Below are positions 44,849 through 57,851 of a DNA stretch of 64,000 nt, piece after piece; the first letter of the stretch is position 1; each line of letters opens with the position of its first letter. The stretch is taken from NCBI GenBank assembly GCA_026874595.1, contig CM049317.1, positions 11,972,382 to 12,036,381 of the forward strand. Direction: 5' to 3'. The notes below the pieces were generated by a model, which did no database searches, was not told the origin of the DNA, and worked only from the letters and a program-made list of their open reading frames with translations. Origin of the DNA: Sipunculus nudus (lineage: Eukaryota; Annelida; Sipuncula; Golfingiida; Sipunculidae). Made by a program: the position numbers and the translations under genes.

Positions 44849-45351
44849 CAACACCAAATGTTTCACTATCGCATTTAATGACAAGTAAAATGATCAGTTT
44901 ATATTATACATAAATTGCCACCTATTGCGTAATAAGTCTTTGCAACAATCTGCCTCCAACAGTTTCCTTAAAATTCAAAGTATTGAATTTCTTGGCAAAT
45001 GTCAGCTTTATATACTTACATAAGATTGTTTTATATTGTATGTTTCTATATTCCATTTGTAATCCTTAAGCAGGGTGTGCAGCATAGCTGTCTACTCGGG
45101 GAGATTCATCTGATGGAAACTGAGTCTTACTTCACAAAAGATATATGCCGACGGATATCTTAACTTCTCACTTGATCCACATAACCATGAAAACTGACAA
45201 CTCAAAAGGTTGTAGCACCGGATTCAGTCGATAATGTTTGCCATTGAATCTGATGATAGATGACATTTTTTTACTGAAAAAACTCAGAAAAGAAAATAGT
45301 AGTGTTATTATAATAGTTGGTCCTTGTGCTCTTCAGAGAACTTATACGCTA

Positions 45352-45505
45352 CATAAACGATTAAGCTGAATACAACTGCTGATTTAAAAAAAATTGTAAC
45401 TGTTTTGCTCATATATAACAGTTTAAGCAATAATAAACGATTAAGCTGAACAACAGATGCTGATTTCTAAAAGAAACTGTAACTGTTATGGTCATACATG
45501 CGTAG
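45352..45505. repeat. About 79-bp tandem doublet
   Basis: aaacgattaagctgaa..acag/ca..tgctgattt...actgtaactgtt occurs twice in tandem with small differences. Non-coding. Confidence 0.8.
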
Positions 45506-45720
45506 ATGCACATTGTCTGGAATATCCTGGTGATACGGGCTTTGTATATTATTTCGATGGTGATATTTTATCAGTATTATACATGCAAGCTATCACACTT
45601 TCAATATTCGTATAATATTTACTTTTCGGTAATTATTGTTGTGTATCTCGCAAATATGTCTTCTCTATTATTGAAAATATAAGATTGTAACCTTTCTGAC
45701 TGATTGATGTCGAACTGTAG

Positions 45721-45987
45721 ATGAATGAGATAAAACAGTACATTCGTGGTTCACTCATGTCACTACAGAGCAGTAATGCTGGAATCACGAAGGATATGTT
45801 CATAGGAAGATCAGCTTCCTCTTCACGAATGAATTTATTCCAGTCTCATCACTCTTTGATCGAGGTATCCTACCATGTCTTTTACTTAATGCATGCTGGA
45901 GAACAACAGGTTACCAATTTGACATATGAGAAATACCTGTATGCTATTCGCTTAGATAAAGGCCATGCTGCCCAATACTACAAATAA
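45721..45987 (+). CDS. Stand-alone 88-codon ORF, unassigned
   Basis: Open frame from ATG at 45721 (directly after gaactgtag, a possible acceptor) to TAA at 45985, overlapping AATAAA. It reads MNEIKQYIRGSLMSLQSSNA and later YHVFYLMHAGEQQVTNLTYE, KYLYAIRL. It could be a terminal exon of an unseen gene. The EIKQYI start and the HAGEQQVT block also recall helitron-type replication/helicase proteins, which would make it a mobile-element relic. Neither reading is secure. Confidence 0.3.
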   Translation: MNEIKQYIRGSLMSLQSSNAGITKDMFIGRSASSSRMNLFQSHHSLIEVSYHVFYLMHAGEQQVTNLTYEKYLYAIRLDKGHAAQYYK

Positions 45988-47460
45988 ATGCGAAATGACA
46001 CAAAGTTTAATGATAACGAGCTAGTGTAAATGGTTTACATACTGCAAACGACTTGCAAATTTTATCCGAAATAGCCTGTAAATTAGCATAGTACCAACAT
46101 AGTTAATATTCATACGATTTCTTAATTCTGTGTAAATAAGTTGGTTCACAAAAACTTGAATAGATTAATAGTTGTCTTTACCATTATCCTATATAACACG
46201 CATTTTAGTGGCGTGTAGGTAGATATGAGAGAGAGATAGTGAGAAAAACAAACAGAGAGACAGGAAAACAGAGAAAAAGAAACGTTTATCTATGTGAACT
46301 TGCTGGATATTGTACATTTAGGAAAAGTTCTATTAATATGGCACATTATGTTCAAAATAGGATTATGTTTAAATAAGGCTAAATAAAAAAATAATAAAGG
46401 CAAACATTATCTCTACATCTTTATGTTTAAATCACCATTATTTGGGATCTGTTTAAATATGAATCAAAATAAGTCACCACAAACCCTACCTAACGGTTGT
46501 CGTAAACCGTTTCCAATACAATATTTTTGATAATCCTAATGAGAATATTTGAAAGTGTACAAATGTTTGGTTTGCCAATAATCAGTCGCGGCACGGGTTT
46601 GTACCACATAACACTCAGTCACAAATGCAAAAAAAAAAATAAAGAAGAAAATTAATTGTCTTGAGGTAAACTTCAATCTAAGAGTTTTGGCACTGATTTT
46701 TTTCCCATTTGTGGTTTTTCCCCTTAACGATCCTCTGTTTCACATGCGTCACTTAAGCATATTTGTGCACATCCAAACCTACGTCTTGGAGGCAATTTGC
46801 AATGGAAGAAACATTGATTCCCTGCTGTTGTGGTTATTCACCAAGTGGCAATTTTTCCAGTGTGAAAATAGAAAATCGAACATAAAACCTGATAAAACCC
46901 TCTGCGTAATCTCAGATGGAAATAAACTGAAGCGCTGAGGCACTGGCCATTTAAAGGCTTAACCATGGTAATAGTCCTGTGACCAATCCTAGAAGTTTTT
47001 CTGCAGCCCCGTCATCGTTTTGGTTTGATGTAATTTTCTGTAAAAGTAATTCATAGAGATGATCTTTCAAAACATTGCCCCTCAGGAAAAGTGTCCAACA
47101 GGCCTGAAATCAGCAATTTTATGAACTAACCTCAGTAAATATAATAAAAAAAATATAATATAACCAGGATCACTGCATTGCTTAATTATGATGTGCCGAT
47201 TCGAATAAAATTAATTTCGAAACTCTAATTCTAATTGTTAACCTTCACATTTAAAAAATAATGTTTAAAATATAAAAAAAAACAATTTTAAAACCTTACT
47301 GTTATGTTTGGTATAAAGATGCAAGATTAGTCCTTTTCATCAACTTGATAAACTAAGTTTATTCTTGGAATTATTAAAACTGCTCAGAAATTTACCAAAC
47401 ATTATTTAAATGATCAGCCCCTATTAAAGAAACATAAAACATAGATCGATATCTAAAACA
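45988..47460. other. Non-coding stretch
   Basis: Mostly AT-rich. Near 46486-46520 the plus strand has acctaacggttgtcgtaaac and cgtttcc, resembling the A-module core of the upstream array. A plus frame at 46687-46938 has no recognised domain. Confidence 0.35.
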
Positions 47461-48290
47461 GCAATCACCACCAACAAAATTCCAGAACTAGCAAATGATG
47501 CTCTATATTCAGTTATTACTGATAAAAATATATATTCGATAGCCTTGAATTTCAGAAACAAAAACAAAAGAACACCGGGCCCTGATGGCATACCTGCTGA
47601 ACTGCATAAACAATTTTGGAACCTGTAAAAAACATCCTTTTATAGAAGCATTAAACTTTATATAATCCAACCGGGCAACGTACAATATCACAAAAGCAAG
47701 GTGTGATATATTTGATATCAGAAAAAATGAGAATATGAACTTGAAATAAGAAACTGGCGCCCTTTCACTTTACTAAATGTAGATGATCAGATAACAGCGG
47801 GAATAAATAGGATCAAGCATTTAAAAAAATACCACATATCACACGTTATAATCAGACGTGATTTCTTTAAAACAGATAATAGAGGAAAATGTAAATACAG
47901 TGTTGAAAATATATATCAAGCAAAACAAACAAAAAGCAATGGTTTGCTTTTCGCAGTTGATTTTGAAAAAAAAGAAAACATGTGATAGCGTAGAATGGAC
48001 TTTTATAAAACACACTTTTAAGTACTATCAAGTGGAAAACTATTGAGAAATGGAAAGAATTTTATCCAAGAACATCAGCAGTTGCATTATAAATAATGGT
48101 TGGGGGTCTGACTGTTTTTATACTTTCAAGAGGAGCGCAACAAGGATGCTCTCTGTTCCCTTAGCTGTTTATTGTAATTGTTGAGATACTCTCAACTAAA
48201 GTACGTACGTGGTATATCAGAGATAACCAGGTTTTCTGGAGAAAATAAAATTATCCAGTGCTGACGACACAGTGAACGTGTAGATTGTGA
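47461..48290 (+). pseudogene. Decayed L1/Tx1-like reverse transcriptase
   Basis: Plus-strand RT motifs in order but in shifting frames: RTPGPDGIPAELHKQFWNL at about 47572-47628, RNWRPFTLLNVD at about 47751-47786, LLFAVDFEKK then TCDSVEWTFIK at about 47945-48010, LSRGAQQGCSLFPLAV at about 48124-48170, and LSSADDT at about 48258-48275. The last corresponds to the catalytic YADD. Multiple stops. The ends of the element are not defined. It is older and more decayed than the LINE at 13.9-17.4 kb. Confidence 0.8.
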
Positions 48291-49249
48291 AACACTGGTT
48301 GTATGCCTGGAAATAATACGGAAAAACACAGATGGCATACGCGCCTGTTTACGTTGACACCAGTGATCGCGCCCGGTCCACTTTTTAAACATCCATGTAC
48401 AGGAGTAAGCTAACGGTTTCATTGCATTATTTTGGCAGGCTCCATTTTAGTTAAAAGAGAAGACGCTATTTGTCATGTCAATTCAACATGCTTTGTACAT
48501 GATTATGTCCCTTCAAGCGTTTAATCATGAGGCACCAAGTAAGGTAGTTTTGCATGTTTTTTGTATGTTTCTTATACCCATGCCCTGTGTATAGGAAGGG
48601 CCTACGCGGAAAGACGTGAACAGTAAACAGACCCTAAGACATTACCACAACACCATTTGTATGCAAGCCTGTAACATACCGTATCGGAAGTTTACAACTT
48701 TACGCTGTTTCTATTCGAACTGTTACGCGGAAGAAGTGGTGTTTAATCAGCAGTGTTTCCTTGAATCTTAAAAGGGTACGTATGCATGGGAGTCCACGTG
48801 TATTCCCCCTGCATTTAAATGAAATCAATAATTCGCTATGGAACCCGCTGTAAAAAAACTGAAAAAATACATCTATCCAAGTCAATTGCAACCCTCATTT
48901 GGAAACCTCAAATATAAAAAAAGAGATGAAATTATTTGACATAACAATGACCATATTGATCAAAAAGGCTTTTGAGATTTGCAAATTTGATAATGGTGAA
49001 TATTCTCTAGGCTTTTATCAGAACCTTGCTAACAATAAAAAAATCAACAGAATCCACAGAAAAATTGTTTTTGGTCACATGTTAGTTTGATTATTTATGT
49101 ATAAAAGCAAATGGTATCGGTATATACAACATCGCGGTAACATGCAAGTGGCGTATCCTGGTGAGAAGATATGTAATCTGAAGAACATAACGGTAGACCT
49201 CGAGCTCCCTACACAAAATATATGCCATATTGTGTTTGCATGTACTGTA

Positions 49250-50690
49250 TCAACACGTAGGCAACCGATTGCATTTGCATAGGTCGACCTTGAAGCCCGA
49301 CGGGATATTTTATCAGTGAAAACACATGGCAGATACTTCTAAATGAGCACAGGAAAAACTATAAATGGATGATAAATTGAAAAAAGCATGGAAGGCGAAA
49401 GCAAAAACTTATTTCAAAAGCCTATATATGTAGACCAATAGAAATCACGTGCATTTATTTATTCGACACAGTCCCTTCATGAATATTCAAACACTGTTCT
49501 AAACATAGACCTCTTGATATTTGATTAAGCAATGTGCCTGTCAGCCGGTGAAGAATGTGGAGAAAATGTGTTTATTATTTTGTCTCATCTCTTTAGAGTA
49601 CACTTCGTTCACCCAATAACTAGAATCCGTAATATGCACGTAAAAATGCATATTTATGTGACAATGTGCTTATCTTGCAAACTTAAATCATTGAAATATA
49701 CAGCAATACACATTCCCACGTAGAAAAAAATGAAATCATAATCTCTTGTCATCTACTGTGTAGTTTCAGAGTAACTGATTTTTTATTATTCAATAAACCT
49801 GAAACCAGATTTTTGAATAACAATAATGCTTAAAAAACTGTGCTCTTGAGGCTTAAGTCATCTCGAGAATTTTTAAAATACCTGCATTGATAAAAATGCG
49901 TCGTGCTATAAAAATGTATATTTTTAAATTGTTAAACATTTGCTCGTCCATTCGCACGTGATCCTTCACATATTCATATAATCAATGTGGGCTACCTTGG
50001 CAAAGGTCACATTTTCTGACTTGAGCGCCAGCGCCGGAATAAACAAGCCTGGGTCTGCAAAGGCAGCACAGAGCAAATATATCTGAGTCCACTATGTTTG
50101 ATAGGCACACACATGAACCAATTTAATGAAATGTTTACACCGCCATATGATTCCAGCAGATAAATTCTGATGGTGACGGGTAACTATCTATTTGCTAAAT
50201 AGGTCAACACTGACACCGCCAACCTTATTTGCATAGGTCAACCTAAAGGCCTGCCCTCTCTTTTATCACAGAGGGAACTAGGCTGACGCATACCTGGATA
50301 GAAGTATAAGCTCAAGTGGTTGATAAACTTACTGTCATAAATTAACGAAACATCGGTAAGGTGGAAAGGCATGAGCAAAATATCATCGAAAGCTTACGGT
50401 ACCAGTAGCAACCACGTGCACTCATTAGCCCGATTAATTCCTTGAATCAACACTTTTAACGAGGTTCTACCCAAAGGGAAACCGAACTTGATATTTTACT
50501 TGACAATTTACTGATATAGCTTTAAGTATACGGTGAAATGCTTCGCAGTTTTCCCCTCATCCACTACAAGACATTATATTTACCTAATAACTCAAAGCAT
50601 TGGTATGCACATATAAATGTCAAGTGGTGTGAAAATGCGCGCAAGTTTCAAGGAATGCTTTAAAGATTTTGCACGTGTGTCATTGGCCAC
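49250..50690. repeat. Ancient duplication, two copies about 960 bp apart
   Basis: The copy at about 49270-49690 and the copy at about 50225-50680 share atttgcataggtc.accttga-like starts, attgataaa..., acgtgca.ttatt, ccttgaat..caacact, cttgatatt and atgcac.ta.aaatg blocks in the same order, with heavy divergence. Confidence 0.6.
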
Positions 50691-52930
50691 GGAACAATTG
50701 ATAAACGTTTGGACGAATTTTATTATAGATTATTTAAAATATAGTGTGGTCCGAATTATACTTTAGGTATATCCACTCTGTTCCCGACTGTTTAACAGTA
50801 CAAACGGTCTGTATGAATATGAAAAATGTTTTTAATTAGGTCAGTCGAAGGGTATGAAAACAGATCCTTGGATTTTGAATTGACAGGTTGAACGTTAAGA
50901 TGAGTCTTGATGGTGTAGACAGATAAATTTTCTTTGAACGTTCGATGGCATATTATTCATTTTCCTAAAGGGGTGGAGTGGAATTTATGGCTTTTTATAT
51001 ATGAGCGGATCTAAACAAGACAGAGGAATGAGTTTTTGGAGTGTTCTGTAGAATATAATATTGAATGGAAAACACGAATCTGATATTATCAAGCGATAAA
51101 AGCGTGACACTAATGTATGCTCCAGGTTTCACTGCATTTATTAATATTATGCTACTATAGACCCTATAACTATAATAAAATATAATATATGATTGCAATT
51201 TGTTACATTGTCTATTCCTGTATATCTCCAAGGTTATTATTTATAAAAACGTTCTAATATCTAATATTAAGGAATTTGGTGAACATAGATGCACCAGAAC
51301 AAGGAATGCTTTATTATGTTGAAAATTGAATTAAAACTTGCTTAACTGTTTTCAGGTTGTTGGTTGTTTCTATATTAAAATAATATAGAGGATAAGCGAT
51401 GGGAATTCTAAACATAAATACCTCCGATGTATCATATAGTCATGTATAATGGGCATGATATGATATAAAAATATGAATAATACATTATGCTAAACAGAAA
51501 ATCTGAAGCGGGTATTAAGGTTCAGATACACGACCCAGTGTTCCTGCGTAATAGCGCTAAAATCAACACACAGTCATCGTGTATTGCATGTCAGATGTCA
51601 CTCGAAGGAACATTTGGCTGAGGCTTTTGTTTTTATATTATGACAGGGGTCATGTAGGTGATCGCATGTCAGCACAGCTGTTAAAGAGCAGGTGTCTGCT
51701 GATTTGTGTATTTTGGGTACTCTTTGGAATTTTTTTTTTGGATCATTTGTAGTAACTTTAAGTTTTTGTATTTGTGTCATTAATAATAATAATAATAATA
51801 TTAATAATATTCTTCTTCTTCTTATTATTATTATTATTATACGTAGTATCAGGGTAGAGATTTAATTTTTTCAAAATTGGATCTTTACTGGAATTTTCTT
51901 TTTATTTCTCTTAAGAATATGACAGTTTTAATTGTATGTATAAATAATACTGTATCTTTTGTCCCTTTTAGGACAAACAGTAAAACATAAACAAATGCCT
52001 GTTTTTCCTTTATGTCAGTAGTTTATGTTTATGATTTCATAGAAAAAGTATTTACAGTTACATAGGCTTTAGGCACACAGTAATAACTCTTGTGTCATTA
52101 ATGCACTGTCTATTCATGTTATTTAATATGTTGCCTTTCATTTAGATATTCCCTAAAAAATATTATCCTTTAAGGGTGTATGTTCATGTACAATGCCCTA
52201 TATAACCTTGTAAAATGTGTCTGGCATGGCTGAAATGGCGAGCTATTATATATGGGTATAACAAATGTTACACAGAGGTTATAAGAGAAACCGAGTCAAT
52301 TAATGACAGAGGTCGTGTCAGAAGATTTTTATTGGATAAAATTGCCCAATCATGATCGTTTACACAGCTGTGTGTCGTGTCCTTTGCCTGCTGTATAATA
52401 AATCAAAGTTAGAGACTGGCCCTGAAAGTATAAAGTCATCAAGGGCACTTTGAGTCATTATAAACAGTGCTTTTTATTAACTTGATTTTCCCTTAATTTG
52501 TAAAATATATCTTCAACAAGATCTGTTGATATACTCTCCTGAACTTCACTGTAATGAAGCTGTATGGCGCTTGTAAACTTTTCAAAATGAGAGTTGATTA
52601 CATAGTTTATAAAGATCTGTGAGAACATGGATAATTACCTTAAGTACTCATTTGTCCAGGCTTGTTGTTATATGTGATGTTAGTGTTTACAGGACCATAT
52701 AAGTAAATGGAACTTATATTTATATATAAACCTAGATTTTAACAAGAATTTCTTGGTTGCTATTACAAATATTGCCTGTCTAAATTTTAAATGCATAGAT
52801 AAATGCTGTTTTTAGTCTCTCACTTACGAAAAATGAAAACCTCTTGTGGCATGTCTTGAGTATACCTTCGGTTTAACAGTGCAAACAAATTTTTAACCGT
52901 AAAACGGAATATATCTTAGTCAATTTACCT
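50691..52930. other. AT-rich intergenic stretch
   Basis: No exon recognised. Contains the TAA/TTA microsatellite at 51780-51840. Confidence 0.4.
51780..51840. repeat. (AAT)n / (TTA)n microsatellite, self-complementary
   Basis: A run of taa trinucleotides, then ttc trinucleotides, then tta trinucleotides. The outer parts are reverse complements and could form a hairpin. Confidence 0.9.
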
Positions 52931-52937
52931 GGCTAAT

Positions 52938-52952
52938 CTCCCTCTCTCTCTC

Positions 52953-53041
<89 letters not shown>
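52938..53041. repeat. (TC)n(TA)n microsatellite at the Penelope left flank
   Basis: Long TC run followed by a TA run, ending 40 bp before the left terminus of the Penelope-like element. A TA run also flanks the right terminus. Confidence 0.95.
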
Positions 53042-53045
<4 letters not shown>

Positions 53046-53080
53046 TAAGTGGTATAGCCGTGTTATCTGTTGTTAAAGCA

Positions 53081-53330
53081 AAGTTAAGATAAACAGTGAC
53101 GCCTTTTAGATAGACTAACTACTTTATTTACACACAAGCTTTTGAAGCACACAGGCTTCTTCGTCAGGTGGTGTTTAAGTAGGAACGTGAAGAGAGATGA
53201 TATATGATGGAACGACAATGTATAGAGTCTCTAATGCCAGAAACAGTGCATTTACATGCTAATTGGATATTAAGTAATATTATAACCATGATGTCCTGGG
53301 TGGACGGGGTACAGTAAGTACACATTTAAG
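53081..53330 (-). repeat. Penelope left terminal inverted repeat
   Basis: Reverse complement of about 60876-61120, with scattered differences. Contains cacacaggcttcttcgtcag and gatgg(a)acgacaatgtatag. Confidence 0.85.
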
Positions 53331-53368
53331 GCCATTTTGTATACAGCTGAATTTATTTATTTTAATTC

Positions 53369-54397
53369 TCAAATTTGTCTTAACCTTGTGTCCATGAGAT
53401 CTCCCTTTAGTATGTGAATCCTCATATGCTCCGCATTGTGTCCAGTTTGTGAAAAGTGTGTGCCCACTGGAGTGAGTTTTTGATTCGAGTTAATAGAGTG
53501 CCAATGGCCATTTATTCTCATGCTTAATCTTTGACTAGTTTCGCCGATGTATGTGGCTTTCGGACATAAAATACATGTAAACAAGTAAACGGTTCCTTTG
53601 CTAGTGGACGTAAATTTTCCATGTATAGTGCATCTTTTCCCATTAATTTGAACATTATCGCCTTGGACAGTAGGTGGGCACGTAAGGCAGCGTGGTTTTT
53701 CGAATGAAAAGGTACAAGTTTGAATGTTTTTCGGGGTGATTTTGTATTTTACTAACTGGTTGCGAAGATTTCTTGGTCGTTTATAGGCTAATATGGGTGG
53801 TTCTGGACAGAATGTAGAAAGGACAGGGTCTGCTGTTAGAATCTCTCTTTTAATGCTTAACATGTGGGTGGTAAGTTACAACCAGTGGTATTCGGTTCAG
53901 TTCTTTTTTTCGGAGTTTTCTACAATAAATTTTCACGTGGAATTTTGGTGGCTATGGTAATTTGTTTATCTATGATCTGTCGTTTGTATCACATGTTGAT
54001 GAATGTCTTCTTTAGTTTTATCAGTTGTTGATCTCTATTAGATTCTGCATATCCTGTTGTATCTTAGGACTTGACTATAAATGATAAATTTCCCACATAG
54101 GGTGGGCGAGAGCTTGAAGGATGTATATAGTTGTGGCGATCAGTAGGTTTACGGTAAAGTGAGTTCTGGATATTTCCGTCGGTTAGTTTAATAGTTGTGT
54201 CCAGAAAATTAATAATATTGGAAGAATATTCAAATTTAAGATTTATGTTAGGGTGGTGACTAGTGAACTTAATGTGAAATTCTAAAATTAGAAAAATGTC
54301 GTCAATGTATCCTAGATAAATAAGTAGTTTAAAAGATTGATTTGCCAAGAAATCTTCCTCTAAGGTAATCGTTAAGCAATGTGGAACTCTAGGATTC
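53369..54397 (-). pseudogene. Penelope-like RT C-terminus plus GIY-YIG endonuclease
   Basis: Minus strand. The RT catalytic box (LLIYLGYIDDIFLI) is followed by INFLDTTIKL and LYRKPTDRHNYIHPSSSRPP (54348-54064). A broken linker comes next, then a 164-codon frame (53863-53369) with the Penelope-type endonuclease: C-x2-C in PRCLTCPP, VYLFTCILCPKATYIGETSQ (the GIY..YIG equivalent), LSMRINGHW, and PVGTHFSQTGHNAEHMRIHI. The endonuclease frame is intact, but RT and endonuclease are in separate frames with stops between them. The upstream RT half is separated by a 3.4-kb insertion, so the copy is inactive. Confidence 0.88.
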
Positions 54398-54405
54398 TTA
54401 GTTCC

Positions 54406-57400
54406 ATTACTTCCACCAGGGTGGCAGCACTGGCAAGCCGGGACCTCGTCACTTCCGGTTAAACCTCACAAGTGCCACAGCGCCCACTGCCAACAAGCCG
54501 CACAGTTTACTTGTCTGATGTCAACTCTTTTTTGCTTATGTCGTCATTCCTCGGACCCTGTGTTTGTGTCAAACAATATTCTTACAGAGGGAACCATGCA
54601 TTCCAGAAAAAGAAACACGGGAAAGAGCAGGTTATCGAATGGGAAGGCTGTGACACAGTGGCCAGCCTCGCGTATCAGTGTCAATATCATGCTAACTTCA
54701 TACCTTAATTTAGTGTTCTACCATGTGTTTTGACTTATACTCGGCGAGAGATGACATTAGTCTGTTGTAAATAAATATAACGAGGCAGTTTAAATGTATA
54801 TAAGGTATACATAAATAGTAAAAGGCTAATGAATGATTAATGGGTGATCTATATAGTACCGATACTACTAAAGACACTAATGTCAATTCATGGAGAGCCG
54901 GAGAAATTTCAGAGAGATTTTATTTAATTTTTTTTGCACTGATTAACATAAACATTAGAGTTAGCAGAAAAAAATTACCATATTATTTTTATATTTTTTT
55001 TACTGTTCGTATTTCATATTCTTAAAGCTAAAATTATTAAACATTGTGGTCTCGCCGAATATGTGAGACCAAATATATTTCCACTGATCTTTACAACCTG
55101 GTTTTTAAATTTTTACAATGAATAATAATAATAATACTTTTATCTTGATCATCACTGTATTAACTGTTAAAATCATTATCATAATAAATTATATTGTTTA
55201 TAATTTTAAAAAATATGATTTGATTAATAATCTTAACCTTTTTATTCTCGAATTGTAACATTAGTATTGATTGTAGTATTGAAATAATATATTTTAACTG
55301 ATGTTATTATAAGTATAAATGTTTGCATTATCTTAATTTCCTATAATAATATCATTATATTAGCACAGTGACAGACATCACTGAAATAATTTCAAAGTTG
55401 TATAAACTTTATAAATAGTGCTTTACTGATTAATATGATTTACAGGTATTAATGTCATCCGATATGAGAACAAAGGCCCTACAGTTAATCGTTTCGTGTT
55501 GTCAGCGGTGGGACAACATTGATAACTTTAAAATATGTATGGATTATTGATTAAATCGTTGTTTCAACAACTGAAAAACATGTGAATAGTAATATAGTAG
55601 AATTTTCCAAGTGATAACTGTTAAAACATAAAACATCTTTCAAAAACTCTCCAAAATTCTCCATATATTCTCTGGCTTTTTGACCCTTGCTAAACAGTAT
55701 GTGGCGTCCTTGACTACTGTAACTGTGACTGTGAGAACCTGAACGAAACAATGTTTACTTTTTGAACATCTGACAGTCCATAAACGTGTGCATGTGCTAC
55801 ACAAAAATTGAAGAATCAAAGATAATACGTGTCTCTTAAGTTAAAAAAAAACGAACGCTTACTGTTTATTCATGAAATATGAATGTCCATATGTAATGAA
55901 CCGAAAACAGTACACAGACAAACTATAAAAAATGTATTACGTACTATAATGGAATAGGCATATCTGTTAACATTTACAGGGTTCCCACTGAAATGTCCTC
56001 TAATTGGCCAAAAGGCCCACAAAATCCTGGTTCTTGAATAAAAAACCATGTGCTATTCAATGGCAAATAACTTTTATAATTCTAACCAAGCATCTTATAA
56101 ATTTTAATCATTTAATTTGAAATTAAATGTCACCATGAAATGGTGAATCATAAAAGTGCCCAGGTCTTTGGACTTTACTTGCATCCTCTGGTTATAACTT
56201 ATATATCTGGAGTTAATTTTACTGCATTTTGGCAATATTTCAAAAGTATGGATCTAAAAATGAAAATAAAATGACAGAAAGTTATTTTTTCTGCGAGTGT
56301 GTCAAGACCTGTGTTGATCTGAAAATAACCGTTTGCAGCATGCACATAGAGGCCATTCAGACACTGTCTTTGACCAATACATTGCTTGAGCTGCAGGTTA
56401 GAGAGTTTTGATAATGTTTTATTGTCAATCCACTAAAATAAAATCAAAGTATAACCTGTAATCTGTAAACAGAGAAGTGCAGCCGCTCGACATTCAATTC
56501 AATTCTCAAATAATTACAACCCATCGACACATATTTCAAATTGAATTTGAAAAGTAACAACAATTCATATATGTTGCATGAATATCTGAAACAATTATTT
56601 ATTAAAATTAATAATGATTGCGTTTTGATTATGGTTTATCTTGCCATAAAAGTAACTCTTTGTAAAGATTTAGAAGGTTATGAAATATACACCAAGCAGG
56701 TAACCTTTCATCTGAAAAAATAAACCTGTTAATTCATTTGCGTTAGAAATTCAATTTTTTTTCTTTGCAATTAAATTCTTGTTTCTAAAATTGTTTACAT
56801 AAAACAGTGTTTATAAACATTGCAGGTTCAGTATGGTTTAAAGAAATGCATGTATTTTTCATTTTTGTATACTTCTACAGAAATTAAGATATATTGAATG
56901 AAATATATAAATTTGATCTTAATTAAAGAGTTTATTTTAACAACATACTGAAAAAGTACACAGATAATATTAGGAGAGTGTTTGGTTTGTATTTGCATGG
57001 TTGTTTGAGTATCCAGCAGGACCCACTCATTTAGGAAAAGGCCAACCATTTACAGTTTTGTGGGCCTTTAAGCCCCATTAATTTAAAATTATAAACAGAA
57101 CCCTGATTTTGCAGTAGAATACTGCATATATATTGTTACGCCTCGTCACAGCTACGTGAACTGTTGTTATTAGGTTCCGTAACAATATATATACGTACTT
57201 CCTATCACAATTGAGGGGGGGGGGGGCTGAAATATGTAATCCACTTTAACAATTTTAGGGCCCTTATTTTGGTATGTAAACTAATCTTTCAAAGGCCTGA
57301 AACAACCCGAAATGCCCCCCTGCATGTGTCCCCTGTTCTAACATTATATTCACGTTAGAATAGACACTTGTAGTCATCCTGAATATCTGTAGTGCTGTAC

Positions 57401-57843
57401 TTTATGTCTATTAGTAGTACATTGATTTTGCCTTGAATCAATTGCATTCTTAGTTTTAACTAAAAAAAATTGAATTTTGAAAATAATTTAATAAACAATG
57501 TTCTGGCTATGGCAGTATGGTATTGTAGTATCTGGAGAGTGAATTCAGACATCACATTATGACTGTAACAAACATCACGAGTTCCCCGTTCTTCAACTTG
57601 TGCTGTTGGCAATCATAATTTCTCCTATTGTCGCCCACTAACACAAATCATCTGCTCTTTATTTCTCCCAGAATGTTTTTATATTTACCATACATGATTC
57701 CGCCTTTAGCTTTTTTATTATCCATTATCCGTAATTACGTTTACTTGCCATATTTTGACATCAAATGGAAATTTCAGTGTTTAAACACACAGTAGTGTAA
57801 TCAAACCAGTGGAACCGGCGCACCTTAAGCGCCCCCTGGCGAA
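54406..57843. mobile_element. 3.4-kb insertion inside the Penelope RT
   Basis: It splits the RT between the MLMGN motif (57855 side) and the LEEDFL..YIDD part (54390 side). ttagttcc (54398-54405) and atagttcc (57844-57851) flank it, a likely 8-bp target duplication with one mismatch. The ends carry ccaccagggtggcagc and, inverted, cgccagggggcgc, an imperfect terminal inverted repeat. The interior is AT-rich, with short frames only and a 16-bp-arm palindrome at 57124-57196. It is probably a non-autonomous DNA transposon; the superfamily is not assigned. Confidence 0.6.
57124..57196. repeat. Palindrome with 16-17 bp arms
   Basis: gcatatatattgttacg and cgtaacaatatatatacg are reverse complements across a 38-bp spacer, within the 3.4-kb insertion. 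Confidence 0.8.
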
Positions 57844-57851
57844 ATAGTTCC

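Noticed and set aside
48899-49282. Two adjacent plus frames (63 and 61 codons)
   Set aside because: No domain recognised and no shared splice phase. They may be trailing LINE sequence but cannot be supported.
51780-51840. Possible CRISPR-like or structured repeat
   Set aside because: Simple trinucleotide repeats in a eukaryotic context; there are no spacers.
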